Positions 53,181 through 61,052 of a stretch of 64,000 nucleotides of DNA are shown here, one piece after another. Location: positions 62,001 to 126,000 of the forward strand of contig CAKZGB010000006.1 of assembly GCA_936911875.1 (NCBI GenBank). Reading direction: 5' to 3'. The notes beneath the pieces are model-generated. The model was not told the origin of the DNA, made no database searches, and saw only the letters and a program-made list of their open reading frames with translations. A program made the translations under genes and the position numbers. The DNA comes from an uncultured Lysobacteraceae bacterium. Lineage in GTDB: Bacteria; Pseudomonadota; Gammaproteobacteria; Xanthomonadales; Xanthomonadaceae. The first letter of the stretch is position 1; every line of letters starts with the position of its first letter.

Positions 53181-55100
53181 TTAGGGTGTCGGTTCCGTTG
53201 GTGCAGTCGTACCTGCGTCCGGGTCTTGCGTGCGCCACGCCTCGACAAGAGGCTTGTAGTTCTCATTTTGCACGGGTTCCGTCCAGCCGCCACTTCGTAT
53301 GCGCTTCCCGGTTGGGTCTTTTGGAACGACGACCATCGGATCGTCGCTGTCGGGGCGCCGACCCTCGCTAGGCCGATCAATGATCGCCCTGATAGGCATG
53401 TTGACCGCTTCTCCTACCACCAACGCCTCACCGGTGCGTAGTACCGGCAACATTGAGAACAATCCTTTGAGGTTGTCTGAAGCACAAGAAGTGACCTGCG
53501 CGCGATCCGAGTCGTTCGTTAGCCGCATTGCTATGACGGTTCCGCACTGAGACAAAATCGTGGGATCAACTTCGGCGGGGCGTTGGCTGACTAGCATCAA
53601 GCCAACGCCGTACTTTCTTCCTTCCTTTGCGATACGTCGTGCAGCGTTCGCTGCACGGCCTTTCGACTGTGCTCCCAGATATACATGCGCTTCCTCCAGC
53701 ACGATCATCAGCGGCCTTTGCCGGCCGCCCTCGGGTTTCCGCCGTCCCCAAAATACGGCATCGTAGAGAATGCGAAGCACGGCTCCTACGAGATCATCAA
53801 CAACCGAAGTTGGAATCCCCGATAGGTCGAAGACCGAGATTGGAGAGTCCGCGCCTATCCAATCTTCAAGAAGTGCATCAAGATCTGCGGCAGTTGAATT
53901 GTCCTTGGCGACGGACCATTTGCCTGGGCGAAAGAGGAACTGCATCCGAGGATCGCGGAGCTTGCTTTCCAAGACGTCCAAGTGCGCGCGTGGTATATCG
54001 GCGTAGAGGCCGGCGTAGACTTTGTCAGGGTCATTCGTCTCGTTTTTAAGCGCTCGGAATCGTGGTCTCTCAAGTTTGTCCGCATCGCCAACCATCTTCA
54101 CTGGCGGTGTGCCTTCCTCTGCATAGGCGCGCGTGTTCTCGCCCTGGTTCTGGTTCTTGCTAACGCTGTGGCTCGCGCAATGCAGCGAGTACAAGTCATG
54201 CCAGAGTTGATAAACAGAGAACGGCAATGGCGTGTCGATTGTCACCGAGAGATCGGGCAGTCCGTGAGCAACGCCGCCGGCTTTGGAGGCTCTTTTGCTC
54301 GCAAGTAGACGCTCTTGTAGCAGCGTCAGCGGAGTCGAGGTGACAGACCCCATTGACATCGAAATGAATTCTTCTGCCGTAAGCGCCCAGAACGGTACGT
54401 GTAGCTCACGCTCTCCGGCTTCGGTATCCGCGCCGACTTTGAAGACTCTGGCTAGGTCACCAAATGCCTTTCCGTACTCGCCGTGAAGGTCGAACAACAC
54501 GACGCGGGCTGATTTGAAGTGGTCCGGATTCGACACGGCGCTGAGCAAATTTGCAACCGCATTGGACTTGCCAGCGCCTGTGCTTCCGACGACCGCAGAA
54601 TGACGACTGACGAGCCGATTCAGGTCAAGATAAGCGCGAATCGACTCGGCGCTGGCAACGCGGCCAATCGCAACGTACCCGTCTTCGTCACCTGGAGCGT
54701 AAACGGTCTTGAGGTCCGACTCGGTGACTACGTGAACCGTGTCACCGATGGATGGGTATTGAGCTATGCCTCGCTCAAACTTCGTGCCTCGACGACCTTG
54801 ACCGACGAGTTCCACGCGAAGCCATCGGTTGCCGAACTGCGGAGCAAGTTCGGGAGGCCCAGGCGCAGCTCCTGCACCAACTTGGGAGATCACCCCGTAG
54901 AGGTCAACATAGCCGGAGGGGATGCGAACGAATCCGCCGACTTGGCCGACCTGGTACGCCTCTCCGTTGACAAAAAGGAGTCCTCCTGGCGTGTTTTCTT
55001 CGAGTTTTACACTGATACTCGATCCATCAACGTTCTCCACGGTGCCGAGCCGAGAAGGGGTCAGGTTAGACGGGGACGTGTGCATCGGAAGCGCCCCCAC
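53181..55100 (-). CDS. HerA-like hexameric ATPase/DNA translocase
   Basis: The 639-residue protein opens with a HAS-barrel-type beta domain (about 14-150), followed by a FtsK/HerA ATPase. Walker A is GSTGAGKS (172-179), then VVLFDLHGEYG (200-210), Walker B LMIVLEEAH (464-472), and the sensor region SQRPAEVDPTILSQCG (505-520). The start is GTG 55100 or ATG 55085; both overlap the end of the SIR2 gene, so translation is coupled. Paired SIR2 and HerA proteins form an anti-phage complex in which the NADase is controlled by the ATPase. Base composition is lower in GC than the chromosome. Confidence 0.9.
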   Translation of the reverse strand: MGALPMHTSPSNLTPSRLGTVENVDGSSISVKLEENTPGGLLFVNGEAYQVGQVGGFVRIPSGYVDLYGVISQVGAGAAPGPPELAPQFGNRWLRVELVGQGRRGTKFERGIAQYPSIGDTVHVVTESDLKTVYAPGDEDGYVAIGRVASAESIRAYLDLNRLVSRHSAVVGSTGAGKSNAVANLLSAVSNPDHFKSARVVLFDLHGEYGKAFGDLARVFKVGADTEAGERELHVPFWALTAEEFISMSMGSVTSTPLTLLQERLLASKRASKAGGVAHGLPDLSVTIDTPLPFSVYQLWHDLYSLHCASHSVSKNQNQGENTRAYAEEGTPPVKMVGDADKLERPRFRALKNETNDPDKVYAGLYADIPRAHLDVLESKLRDPRMQFLFRPGKWSVAKDNSTAADLDALLEDWIGADSPISVFDLSGIPTSVVDDLVGAVLRILYDAVFWGRRKPEGGRQRPLMIVLEEAHVYLGAQSKGRAANAARRIAKEGRKYGVGLMLVSQRPAEVDPTILSQCGTVIAMRLTNDSDRAQVTSCASDNLKGLFSMLPVLRTGEALVVGEAVNMPIRAIIDRPSEGRRPDSDDPMVVVPKDPTGKRIRSGGWTEPVQNENYKPLVEAWRTQDPDAGTTAPTEPTP

Positions 55101-56379
55101 CGCAAAGTTGCTCCAAGAACAGTCCGAAGTAATGAAAATCTCCGAGGCGGCAGCGCGGCACGCGTTCTTTCGGATCGACGCCCGCGGCGGATTCCTCGAT
55201 CAACCACGGCGAGTTTTCATCGCCACCCGTAGTTCCGGGTCGGTATCGTCCAGCACGTGTTCCCACCACCGCCCCGTCTGAGGCGAGCACGGTCAGATTG
55301 CTTTGCTTCGATGCATATTCGACGACACGAGGATGTGCGTCGAGACTGGAGTACATCAGGGCAAAGCACTGGGCGTTGCGGTTGCCGCGCAGGCCATCGA
55401 GCAGGATCTCATTCAGGTGGTCGTCGAGGAACGAATAGCCGCAGACGATCAACCGAGGTGCATCTTTTCCATGAAAGAAGGCCCTCAAACGATCGAGCAT
55501 CGCCAAGTACGGCATACGGCGGCTTTGGTCGTACTTCAAGTGTGATGGATAGATCATCACCTTGCCCGCCGCAGCAGCACGGGTGACCCGAACGATTCGT
55601 GTCACCGTCGTCGCGTTCACGGTCTCCTCGTTCCTTTCCCAATTAATCGAACCGTGAAGTTTCCAAAGCCGCGTCCAGCGATTGGGAATCGCATCGTGTT
55701 CGATCGAAGAAAGATCGAACCAGGGTTCACGCGACCCGACAAAGCCGTCGAAGTGCGGCAGTGGATGCTGCTCAAGAGCCTGCTCAAAGAGTAGGTCGTA
55801 GTTGGGCGTGAAAATCTCCGCAGGCCAATCACGTTGGACGCCACCGATCCACGAGGCAAAACGATTGTAAGAGTTTCGATAGGCCGGGAGACTCTTGCTA
55901 ATCTCGTTGGCGATCAGTGTGCAAATCTCCTCGTCGAGATCGGTAAGGTTCTTTTTTGTCATCCCGAGGATTTCTGCGTTCCCTCGGCGATTGGCCAATG
56001 CCCGGAGTTCTGTCAGAACGTCCTCGACTGTTGGATCTTTTCCATCAGACGGTTTGCACTCTCCATACATCGCGTCCCAATGTGTCTTGAACTTGGAGGC
56101 GGCGCCAGGCGCGCTGTCGATGGCTTGCAATCCATTGGCGACCCGTTTTGTCAACTCGACGACAGCGGGAATTAGTACGACGCTATTCTCACCAGCCGCG
56201 TCGTAGACGCCGAGAGGGCAGCCTGCACCAAGAAAGCAACCGATGCGCTGCTTGTCGTCCTGAAGAACTTGACGAAGATTCCTCGCCTGCTGGGCGGCAT
56301 CGTGGATCTGCGGCAGTACCGGCGCGGGAGGCGCGGTTGAATCGGCCGATGCTGCGCCCGGAGTTGGTCCGGTTGTCAT
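55066..56379 (-). CDS. SIR2-domain protein, probable NAD+-consuming defence effector
   Basis: The 437-residue protein carries a SIR2-like NAD-binding fold. RIGCFLGAGCPLG has GAG at 51-53, FTPNYD has the catalytic-type Asn193, KLHGSINW has His242, and CGYSFLDDHLNEILLDGL lies at 313-330. The key Asn and His found in defence NADases are kept. An Ala/Pro-rich N-terminal tail precedes the domain. It overlaps the upstream DUF2130 gene by 4 bp (ATGA) and the downstream herA by up to 35 bp. NAD+ depletion on infection is inferred from the SIR2-HerA family. Confidence 0.88.
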   Translation of the reverse strand: MTTGPTPGAASADSTAPPAPVLPQIHDAAQQARNLRQVLQDDKQRIGCFLGAGCPLGVYDAAGENSVVLIPAVVELTKRVANGLQAIDSAPGAASKFKTHWDAMYGECKPSDGKDPTVEDVLTELRALANRRGNAEILGMTKKNLTDLDEEICTLIANEISKSLPAYRNSYNRFASWIGGVQRDWPAEIFTPNYDLLFEQALEQHPLPHFDGFVGSREPWFDLSSIEHDAIPNRWTRLWKLHGSINWERNEETVNATTVTRIVRVTRAAAAGKVMIYPSHLKYDQSRRMPYLAMLDRLRAFFHGKDAPRLIVCGYSFLDDHLNEILLDGLRGNRNAQCFALMYSSLDAHPRVVEYASKQSNLTVLASDGAVVGTRAGRYRPGTTGGDENSPWLIEESAAGVDPKERVPRCRLGDFHYFGLFLEQLCGGGASDAHVPV

Positions 56380-57692
56380 TGTGGCAACTCTCCTTGGTTG
56401 TCATCGCCCGGACTTGGCAATGCCGCCAAGCTCAAGCCTTCGATTTCCTGCAACGTCTTTCCTGCTATACCCTGAAGGTCGCCATACATTCCAACCGTGG
56501 CAACCATGACTCGCTCGATTTGCTCGTCGCGTTTCGCCCATTGTTTCATGATCGCCTTGCGCTCCCTGTCTAAGTCATCTTTCATCGAAGAAAAGGCTTC
56601 GACGATAGCCTCGACGCGGTGACGAAATCTGGGGCCGGTGAGGTACTGATAGACCATTTCTGTCTTTGTTTGCTGTCCTTCACCGACCTGTCGCACGATG
56701 CCAATTTCGAGCAGCGTGTGACGCAGAATAGTGGCTACCGGCAATGCAGCGCGGGGTGTGGTTACCCATACGCCGTCCACCACGTCAAATGTCTCGATGC
56801 CTTTCGGTAGCGCTTGGCTGACAAGAATCGACACTTCCGCCTTGGCGGCTCGCTGATCGTCGCGCAACTTGGCAAGCCAGCCATCGCTCCAGTTCTTGGT
56901 GCGCTTCGATTCCCAGAGAATCGCTCCACTTGGTTGCCCGGTGGAGCTGTTGACACGCTGAAGCACGTCGCCGCCAAACTCGCCTTTGGCGACTGGCTCA
57001 ATGGAGTCGAACGGGAATTTGGCTCGCAGGAGGCTTTCTAGATCCATCTCCTGAACCTCCCCTTGCAACTGTTGAGAGCCTTGCTCGGCTTTCTGCTTCA
57101 GCTCCTCGATCTTCTGTTGCATGGAGGCGATCGTCTGATCTTTCTCCAACACCTTGAGCTTGAGGCTGTCCTCGGCTTCTCGTTTTGCGGACGTACGAAC
57201 GTCGTTAAGGTTCTCTTGAACACGCTTTTCTACGGTAAGTTCAAGCTCCCGCTTTGCATCATCTAGCTCGCGCTGTTTCTTGATTAGCTCGGCCTGCGCG
57301 TTTTGCGCTTCGGCCAGTTTCGCGTCTCGGGCCTTCAGCACCTCTTGCAGATCGACAAGCTCGCGCGCCTTTGCTTCCAACTCAGTCGCTGCGGCAAGTC
57401 GTGCCTTCTTGGCTTCTTCGGCTATGACGCGTTCGCGCTCAGTTTTTAGCTGAGCAGCAACTTGATCCGCGACTTGTTCGTCTAGGGAGCGTCGTGCATC
57501 GAGAATCTGTTTTTCTCTATCGCGTATGTTCTGCTCTCGCTTGGCAACGTCCTCATCCTTCTGGCGTAATTGCTGTTCGTACTGCTGGCGAGTTGCGGCA
57601 ATCAACGGAGCCGCGAGCGATTCAGTCAGGCGAATTTCCGTCTTGCAGTTCGGGCATATGATCTTCGGGTCCGATATTGACGTGCTATTCAT
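56376..57692 (-). CDS. DUF2130 protein: coiled coil plus PD-(D/E)XK-like nuclease domain
   Basis: The 438-residue protein has an N-terminal half zinc-ribbon (CPNC, residues 13-16) and a long charged coiled coil (about 36-215). The DUF2130 core reads EMDLESLLRAKFPFD, GEFGGDVLQRV, ILWESKRTKNWSDGWLAKLRDDQR. The pattern Asp242...Glu261-Ser-Lys263 with Gln280 has the spacing of a PD-(D/E)XK nuclease active site, which is my reading of the motif. Starts and stops overlap both neighbours by ATGA. DUF2130 proteins have no assigned function that I know, and their presence in a SIR2-HerA operon is unusual. Confidence 0.82.
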   Translation of the reverse strand: MNSTSISDPKIICPNCKTEIRLTESLAAPLIAATRQQYEQQLRQKDEDVAKREQNIRDREKQILDARRSLDEQVADQVAAQLKTERERVIAEEAKKARLAAATELEAKARELVDLQEVLKARDAKLAEAQNAQAELIKKQRELDDAKRELELTVEKRVQENLNDVRTSAKREAEDSLKLKVLEKDQTIASMQQKIEELKQKAEQGSQQLQGEVQEMDLESLLRAKFPFDSIEPVAKGEFGGDVLQRVNSSTGQPSGAILWESKRTKNWSDGWLAKLRDDQRAAKAEVSILVSQALPKGIETFDVVDGVWVTTPRAALPVATILRHTLLEIGIVRQVGEGQQTKTEMVYQYLTGPRFRHRVEAIVEAFSSMKDDLDRERKAIMKQWAKRDEQIERVMVATVGMYGDLQGIAGKTLQEIEGLSLAALPSPGDDNQGELPQ

Positions 57693-57877
57693 GACTTCTT
57701 GCGCCTTGTCTTGGTGACGACATTGACGTCGAAAGGTAGCGCCTTGTCTGTAGCGACTCGGGTGAGGAGCATCCGAATAACATCGGAGACAGACAAACCC
57801 ATTCGCGCCAAGACGTTGCTGGCTTCCTCTTTAATTTGCGCGTCGATTCTGGCCCGAACGACATCGGTACTCGCCAT
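57689..57877 (-). CDS. RelB/DinJ-family antitoxin-like ribbon-helix-helix protein
   Basis: A 62-residue protein starting MASTDVVRARIDAQIKEEA with VLARMGLSVSDVIRMLLTRVATDKALPFD. This is the N-terminal ribbon-helix-helix and first toxin-contact part of DinJ-type antitoxins. A short basic tail (KTRRKKS) replaces the usual C-terminal toxin-binding helix. No YafQ/RelE toxin gene is adjacent. Instead its stop overlaps the DUF2130 start by ATGA, so it heads the defence operon and probably acts as its autorepressor (inference). Confidence 0.82.
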   Translation of the reverse strand: MASTDVVRARIDAQIKEEASNVLARMGLSVSDVIRMLLTRVATDKALPFDVNVVTKTRRKKS

Positions 57878-57903
57878 CGGATTGGCCTCAGGTTGCGTGT
57901 AGC

Positions 57904-57935
57904 TACATTGTGGCTCATTTGGGCCATCAAGTCAT
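57904..57935 (-). promoter_or_regulatory. Candidate promoter/operator of the defence operon
   Basis: The imperfect palindrome TGGCTCATTTGGGCCA (57911-57926) lies about 35 bp before the ribbon-helix-helix start. On the minus strand TTGATG, a 17-bp spacer and TGTAGC cover it. The -10 is poor, so this is a weak call; a palindrome overlapping the promoter is what a DinJ-like autorepressor would need. Confidence 0.3.
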
Positions 57936-58071
57936 TCATGTGCTTCGCAAGGCAAGGCGGTGTGGCGTCCCGGCGTGCCGCCGTCGGGCTCGCGGGCTAC
58001 GCCCCGCGCCTCGCGTCGAGTCGCGGCCATCCGGTTTTGATCCCTGACGCCTTCGGCCCTCACGGGCCAGC
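57936..58071. other. GC-rich junction between defence operon and trbI remnant
   Basis: Very GC-rich, no coding frame with family features. Composition jumps here from the lower-GC defence operon to the high-GC conjugation remnants, so this is a probable recombination boundary. Confidence 0.4.
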
Positions 58072-58950
58072 TACACGCCGCCCGGCCAGGATGCGGCGGC
58101 GGCCGAACGCGACGCGTTGCGCAAGGAGGCGGAAGCGGCGGCAGGTTCGTCGGTGTTCTTCCGGTCCGGCAACCAACGCGCTGCTGCTCCTGCACCCGCC
58201 GCGCAGACCGCTTCAGTCGCGCAGCCGTCCGGCCTCGCGGGCTTCGACCCACAGGCGGCCGGGCCGGCCTCGACGGCAGCACAGCCCGTCGATCCGACTG
58301 CCGTGCAAAACCGGCAGGACCAGAAGGAGGCGTTCCAGAAAGCCGGAACCACGGAAACCCGTAATTCCGGCAACCTGCAACTGCCGACCTCGCCGTATCA
58401 GGTGATGGCCGGCACGGTGATCGCGGCGGCGCTGGTGACGGGCATCAAGTCGGATTTGCCGGGCGACGTGATCGGCACGGTGACGGAGCCGATGTACGAC
58501 ACGGCGACGGGCCGCTATCTGCTGATCCCGCAGGGGTCGCGCATCTTCGGCAAATACAACAGCCAGGTCGCCTACGGGCAGAGCCGCGTGCAAGTAGTGT
58601 GGAACCGCATCATTCTGCCGGACACGTCCTCGTTGACGCTCGACAACTTGGCGGGTACCGACCCGGCCGGCTATTCCGGCTTGGAGGATGGCGTCGATTG
58701 GCATTGGGATCGCATCTTCGCCGGCGCGGCGCTGACGACGCTTCTCGGTGTCGGCGCCGAGCTGGCCGCGCCGGAGAACCGCAACGGTGATCGCGTAATC
58801 ATTGCCGGCCGCGACAGCTTGCAGGACAGCGTGAATCAGGTTGGGCAGGAGATGACCCAGCGCAACCTCAACATCCAGCCGACGCTGACCGAGCGCCCCG
58901 GTTTGCCGGTGCGCATCATCGTCAACCGCGACCTGGTACTGCGGCCGTAG
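58072..58950 (+). pseudogene. Conjugal transfer protein TrbI/VirB10, C-terminal remnant
   Basis: The frame entering at about 58072 has no credible start (only an internal TTG) but encodes the C-terminal two thirds of a TrbI/VirB10-type protein. A linker with PAPAAQTASVAQPSG leads into GNLQLPTSPYQVMAGTVIAAALVTGIKSDLPG, LLIPQGSRIFGKYNSQVAYGQSRVQVVWNRI and a hydrophobic antenna region. It ends RIIVNRDLVLRP. The N-terminal cytoplasmic/transmembrane part is missing. VirB10-like proteins span the envelope in type IV secretion, so the island descends from a conjugative element, probably of the Tn4371 type. Confidence 0.82.
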
Positions 58951-58982
58951 CAGCCGCTGTTCTTCAACCGGGGGACTTCACG

Positions 58983-59243
58983 ATGAGCACGTCGCGCAAG
59001 CTGCGGCTGGGGCCACTGCCGAAGACCGAGAGCGTGAAGCTGACGTTCGCGTGCCCGGCGGGGCTCAAGGCCGACCTCGACCGCTACGCGGCCATGCATG
59101 CGCAGGCGTATGGCGAAGCGGTCGATGCGACGACGCTGATCCCGCACATGCTGGAGGCGTTCATCGCGGGGGATCGGGGGTTCAGGCGGGGCAGGGGAGA
59201 GGGCAGCCCACAACCTTCCCGTGCGGCTGTGCCGAAGGGGTGA
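58983..59243 (+). CDS. DUF2274 protein (TrbI-linked)
   Basis: The 86-residue protein (STSRKLRLGPLPKTESVKLTFACPAGLKADLDRYAAMHAQAYGEAVDATTLIPHMLEAF) matches the short DUF2274 family that follows trbI in Tn4371-like integrative conjugative elements. The first half resembles a ribbon-helix-helix DNA-binding fold. It begins 32 bp after the trbI remnant, with GGGGGACTTC upstream. It is a passenger of the lost conjugation operon; no function is established. Confidence 0.75.
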   Translation: MSTSRKLRLGPLPKTESVKLTFACPAGLKADLDRYAAMHAQAYGEAVDATTLIPHMLEAFIAGDRGFRRGRGEGSPQPSRAAVPKG

Positions 59244-59264
59244 GAAATTGGATATATTTGCATT

Positions 59265-59283
59265 GTCGTATTCAGGCTACGAC
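59265..59283 (+). promoter_or_regulatory. Upstream inverted repeat of the abiE promoter
   Basis: GTCGTA-TTCAGGC-TACGAC is a perfect 6-bp inverted repeat about 20 bp before the -35 box of the abiE promoter. AbiEi proteins repress their own operon by binding paired inverted repeats, and this is one candidate. Confidence 0.55.
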
Positions 59284-59301
59284 TGGGAGCGCCAGATCAA
59301 A

Positions 59302-59347
59302 TTGACTTCCGCTTGGAAAAGTTGTAATAATCGTAGTATGGCTACGA
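59302..59347 (+). promoter_or_regulatory. abiE promoter with second operator overlapping the start codon
   Basis: TTGACT (59302-59307), 17 bp, TAATAA (59325-59330) is a strong sigma-70 promoter. The ATG at 59338 lies only 7 bases after the -10 box, so the message may begin at or within a base or two of the start codon. A second perfect repeat TCGTAG-TATGG-CTACGA (59331-59347) spans the transcription and translation start and shares the CGTA/TACG arms of the upstream repeat. Confidence 0.6.
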
Positions 59348-60075
59348 CTTCTCCAAGCAAGCTAAATGCCCTCTACACCCGGCTGGCACCGGGAACGCCG
59401 CTGACCTCGGAGGACTTGGCGGCGCTGGGCATCTCTGCCGACCTGGCCGTCCACTACGTCCGGTCAGGCTGGCTCACGCGCCTGGCCCGCGGGGTGTTCG
59501 GCCGACCGAACGACGCGCTGGCCCTGCATCCCAGTCTGCTGTTGTTGCAGCGCCGGTTCGAGGGGCTGCACGTCGGCGGCAAGTCGGCGCTGGACTGGTA
59601 TGGCGTGCGCCAGTATGTGTCGCAGCAGCCCGTGTTGCACCTGTACGGCTGGACGGCGGCGCGTCTGCCGGAATGGTTTACCGAGCGATTTCCGGCCGAG
59701 TACCACCGCAAGCGCCTGTTCGACGAGCAGCCTGATTCCTTGCTGCACGTTGGCCCGTTCGAGCAGCGCAGCGGGGCGCCGCAAGTCTCGGCGCCGGAGC
59801 GCGCCTTGCTGGAACTGTTGAGTGAAGTCGGCGTGCGCCAACCCTTGCAGGAAGCACGCGAACTCGTCGAGAGCGCCTACAGCCTGCGCGCCGACGTGCT
59901 GCGCGAGTTGTTGCAGCACTGCACGAACGTCAAGACCGTGCGGCTGTGCCTGCAACTCGGCCGCGAGGCCTCGTTGCCTTGGGTGGCCAAGCTCGATCCG
60001 GCCACGTTGCCGACCGGCAGCGACCGGCCTTGGGTGTCCCGATCGACCGATGGCCTGCTGGTGCTCAAGCCGTGA
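59338..60075 (+). CDS. AbiEi family antitoxin (type IV toxin-antitoxin)
   Basis: The 245-residue protein has an N-terminal winged-helix DNA-binding region (about 20-65; PLTSEDLAALGISADLAVHYVRSGWLTRLARGVFGRP). The C-terminal AbiEi antitoxin domain contains SAPERALLELLSEVG. AbiEi represses the operon and counters the AbiEii nucleotidyltransferase without direct contact. ATG 59338 is chosen because it follows the promoter immediately; upstream in-frame codons precede the promoter. It overlaps abiEii by GTGA. Confidence 0.85.
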   Translation: MATTSPSKLNALYTRLAPGTPLTSEDLAALGISADLAVHYVRSGWLTRLARGVFGRPNDALALHPSLLLLQRRFEGLHVGGKSALDWYGVRQYVSQQPVLHLYGWTAARLPEWFTERFPAEYHRKRLFDEQPDSLLHVGPFEQRSGAPQVSAPERALLELLSEVGVRQPLQEARELVESAYSLRADVLRELLQHCTNVKTVRLCLQLGREASLPWVAKLDPATLPTGSDRPWVSRSTDGLLVLKP

Positions 60076-60983
60076 ACCAGACCTATCTCGATACCGCGCG
60101 GTTGCTGACGCAGGTAGCGCCGCTGGTGTTCGTGGACGACACGTTCGCGCTGAAGGGCGGTACCGCGATCAATCTGTTTGTGCGCGACATGCCGCGCCTG
60201 TCGGTCGATCTCGATCTGGTCTTTCCTGATCATGCGCTGCCGCGCGACGAGGCACTGGCACGCATCAACGAAGCTGTTCGGCAGGCCGCCGAACGCTTGA
60301 AGAAGCGAGGGTTCCAGACGCACGCGCCAGCGGCAGCAGCAGGGGAGACGAAGTTGCTGGTACGCCGCGACTCGATCCAGGTGAAGGTCGAAGTCAACTT
60401 CGTCATGCGCGGCACGGTACAGCCGGTGCGTCATGCTTCGCTCACGCCCACCGCGCGCGACGTGCTGATGGCTGATCTGGACATTCCGGTGGTGTCCTTG
60501 GAAGACGTGTACGGCGGCAAGCTGGTGGCGGCTCTGGATCGGCAGCACCCGCGCGACCTGTTCGACGTGATGCAGCTCTTTGCACACGAGGGCATCACGC
60601 CCTGCATCCGGCGCGCGTTCGTGGTCTACCTGACCAGCAGCAACCGGCCGATCCATGAAGTGCTGTTCCCGCCACTGCGGGACATCCGGCACGACTACGA
60701 GCACAACTTCCAGGGCATGACGGCCGAGCCGGTGCCGCTCGATGCACTGCTCGCTGCGCGGGAACGCATGGTGCGCGAACTCCAGCAGGGCTTGGACGAG
60801 CGCGAGCGGCGCTTCCTGCTGTCGCTGGCCGCCGGCACGCCGAAGTGGTCGCTGCTCGGCATCGCGCACCTCGAACACCTGCCGGGTATCCGCTGGAAGC
60901 TGCACAACCTGGCGCAGTTGCAGAAGACCGATCCGAAGAAGTTTGCCGAGCAAGCAAATACGCTGGCCGCACGGTTTAGGTAG
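60072..60983 (+). CDS. AbiEii nucleotidyltransferase toxin
   Basis: The 303-residue protein starts at the GTG of a GTGA overlap with abiEi. The DNA-polymerase-beta-like motif KGGTAINLF then DMPRLSVDLDLVF, with the paired acidic residues, lies at about residues 24-53. VKVEVNFVMRG supplies the third acidic residue, and DVYGGKLVAALDRQHPRDLFDV follows. These are the features of AbiEii/AbiGii toxins, which add nucleotides to tRNA 3' ends (known for MenT relatives) or bind GTP, giving growth arrest and phage abortive infection. All catalytic positions appear intact. Confidence 0.85.
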   Translation: MNQTYLDTARLLTQVAPLVFVDDTFALKGGTAINLFVRDMPRLSVDLDLVFPDHALPRDEALARINEAVRQAAERLKKRGFQTHAPAAAAGETKLLVRRDSIQVKVEVNFVMRGTVQPVRHASLTPTARDVLMADLDIPVVSLEDVYGGKLVAALDRQHPRDLFDVMQLFAHEGITPCIRRAFVVYLTSSNRPIHEVLFPPLRDIRHDYEHNFQGMTAEPVPLDALLAARERMVRELQQGLDERERRFLLSLAAGTPKWSLLGIAHLEHLPGIRWKLHNLAQLQKTDPKKFAEQANTLAARFR

Positions 60984-61052
60984 GGGAGACTCCTCAACAC
61001 AAACCGGCCTGACCCGAAGCCCGTTGGGCCTTAACAATGGACACGAAACCCA

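Noticed and set aside
53627..55281. Plus-strand frames opposite the HerA gene
   Set aside because: No family features; the minus-strand HerA motifs are complete and in one frame.
58117..58950. Treating the TrbI frame as an intact short gene
   Set aside because: The only early start is an internal TTG, and the N-terminal cytoplasmic/transmembrane part of the family is absent, so it is listed as a remnant.
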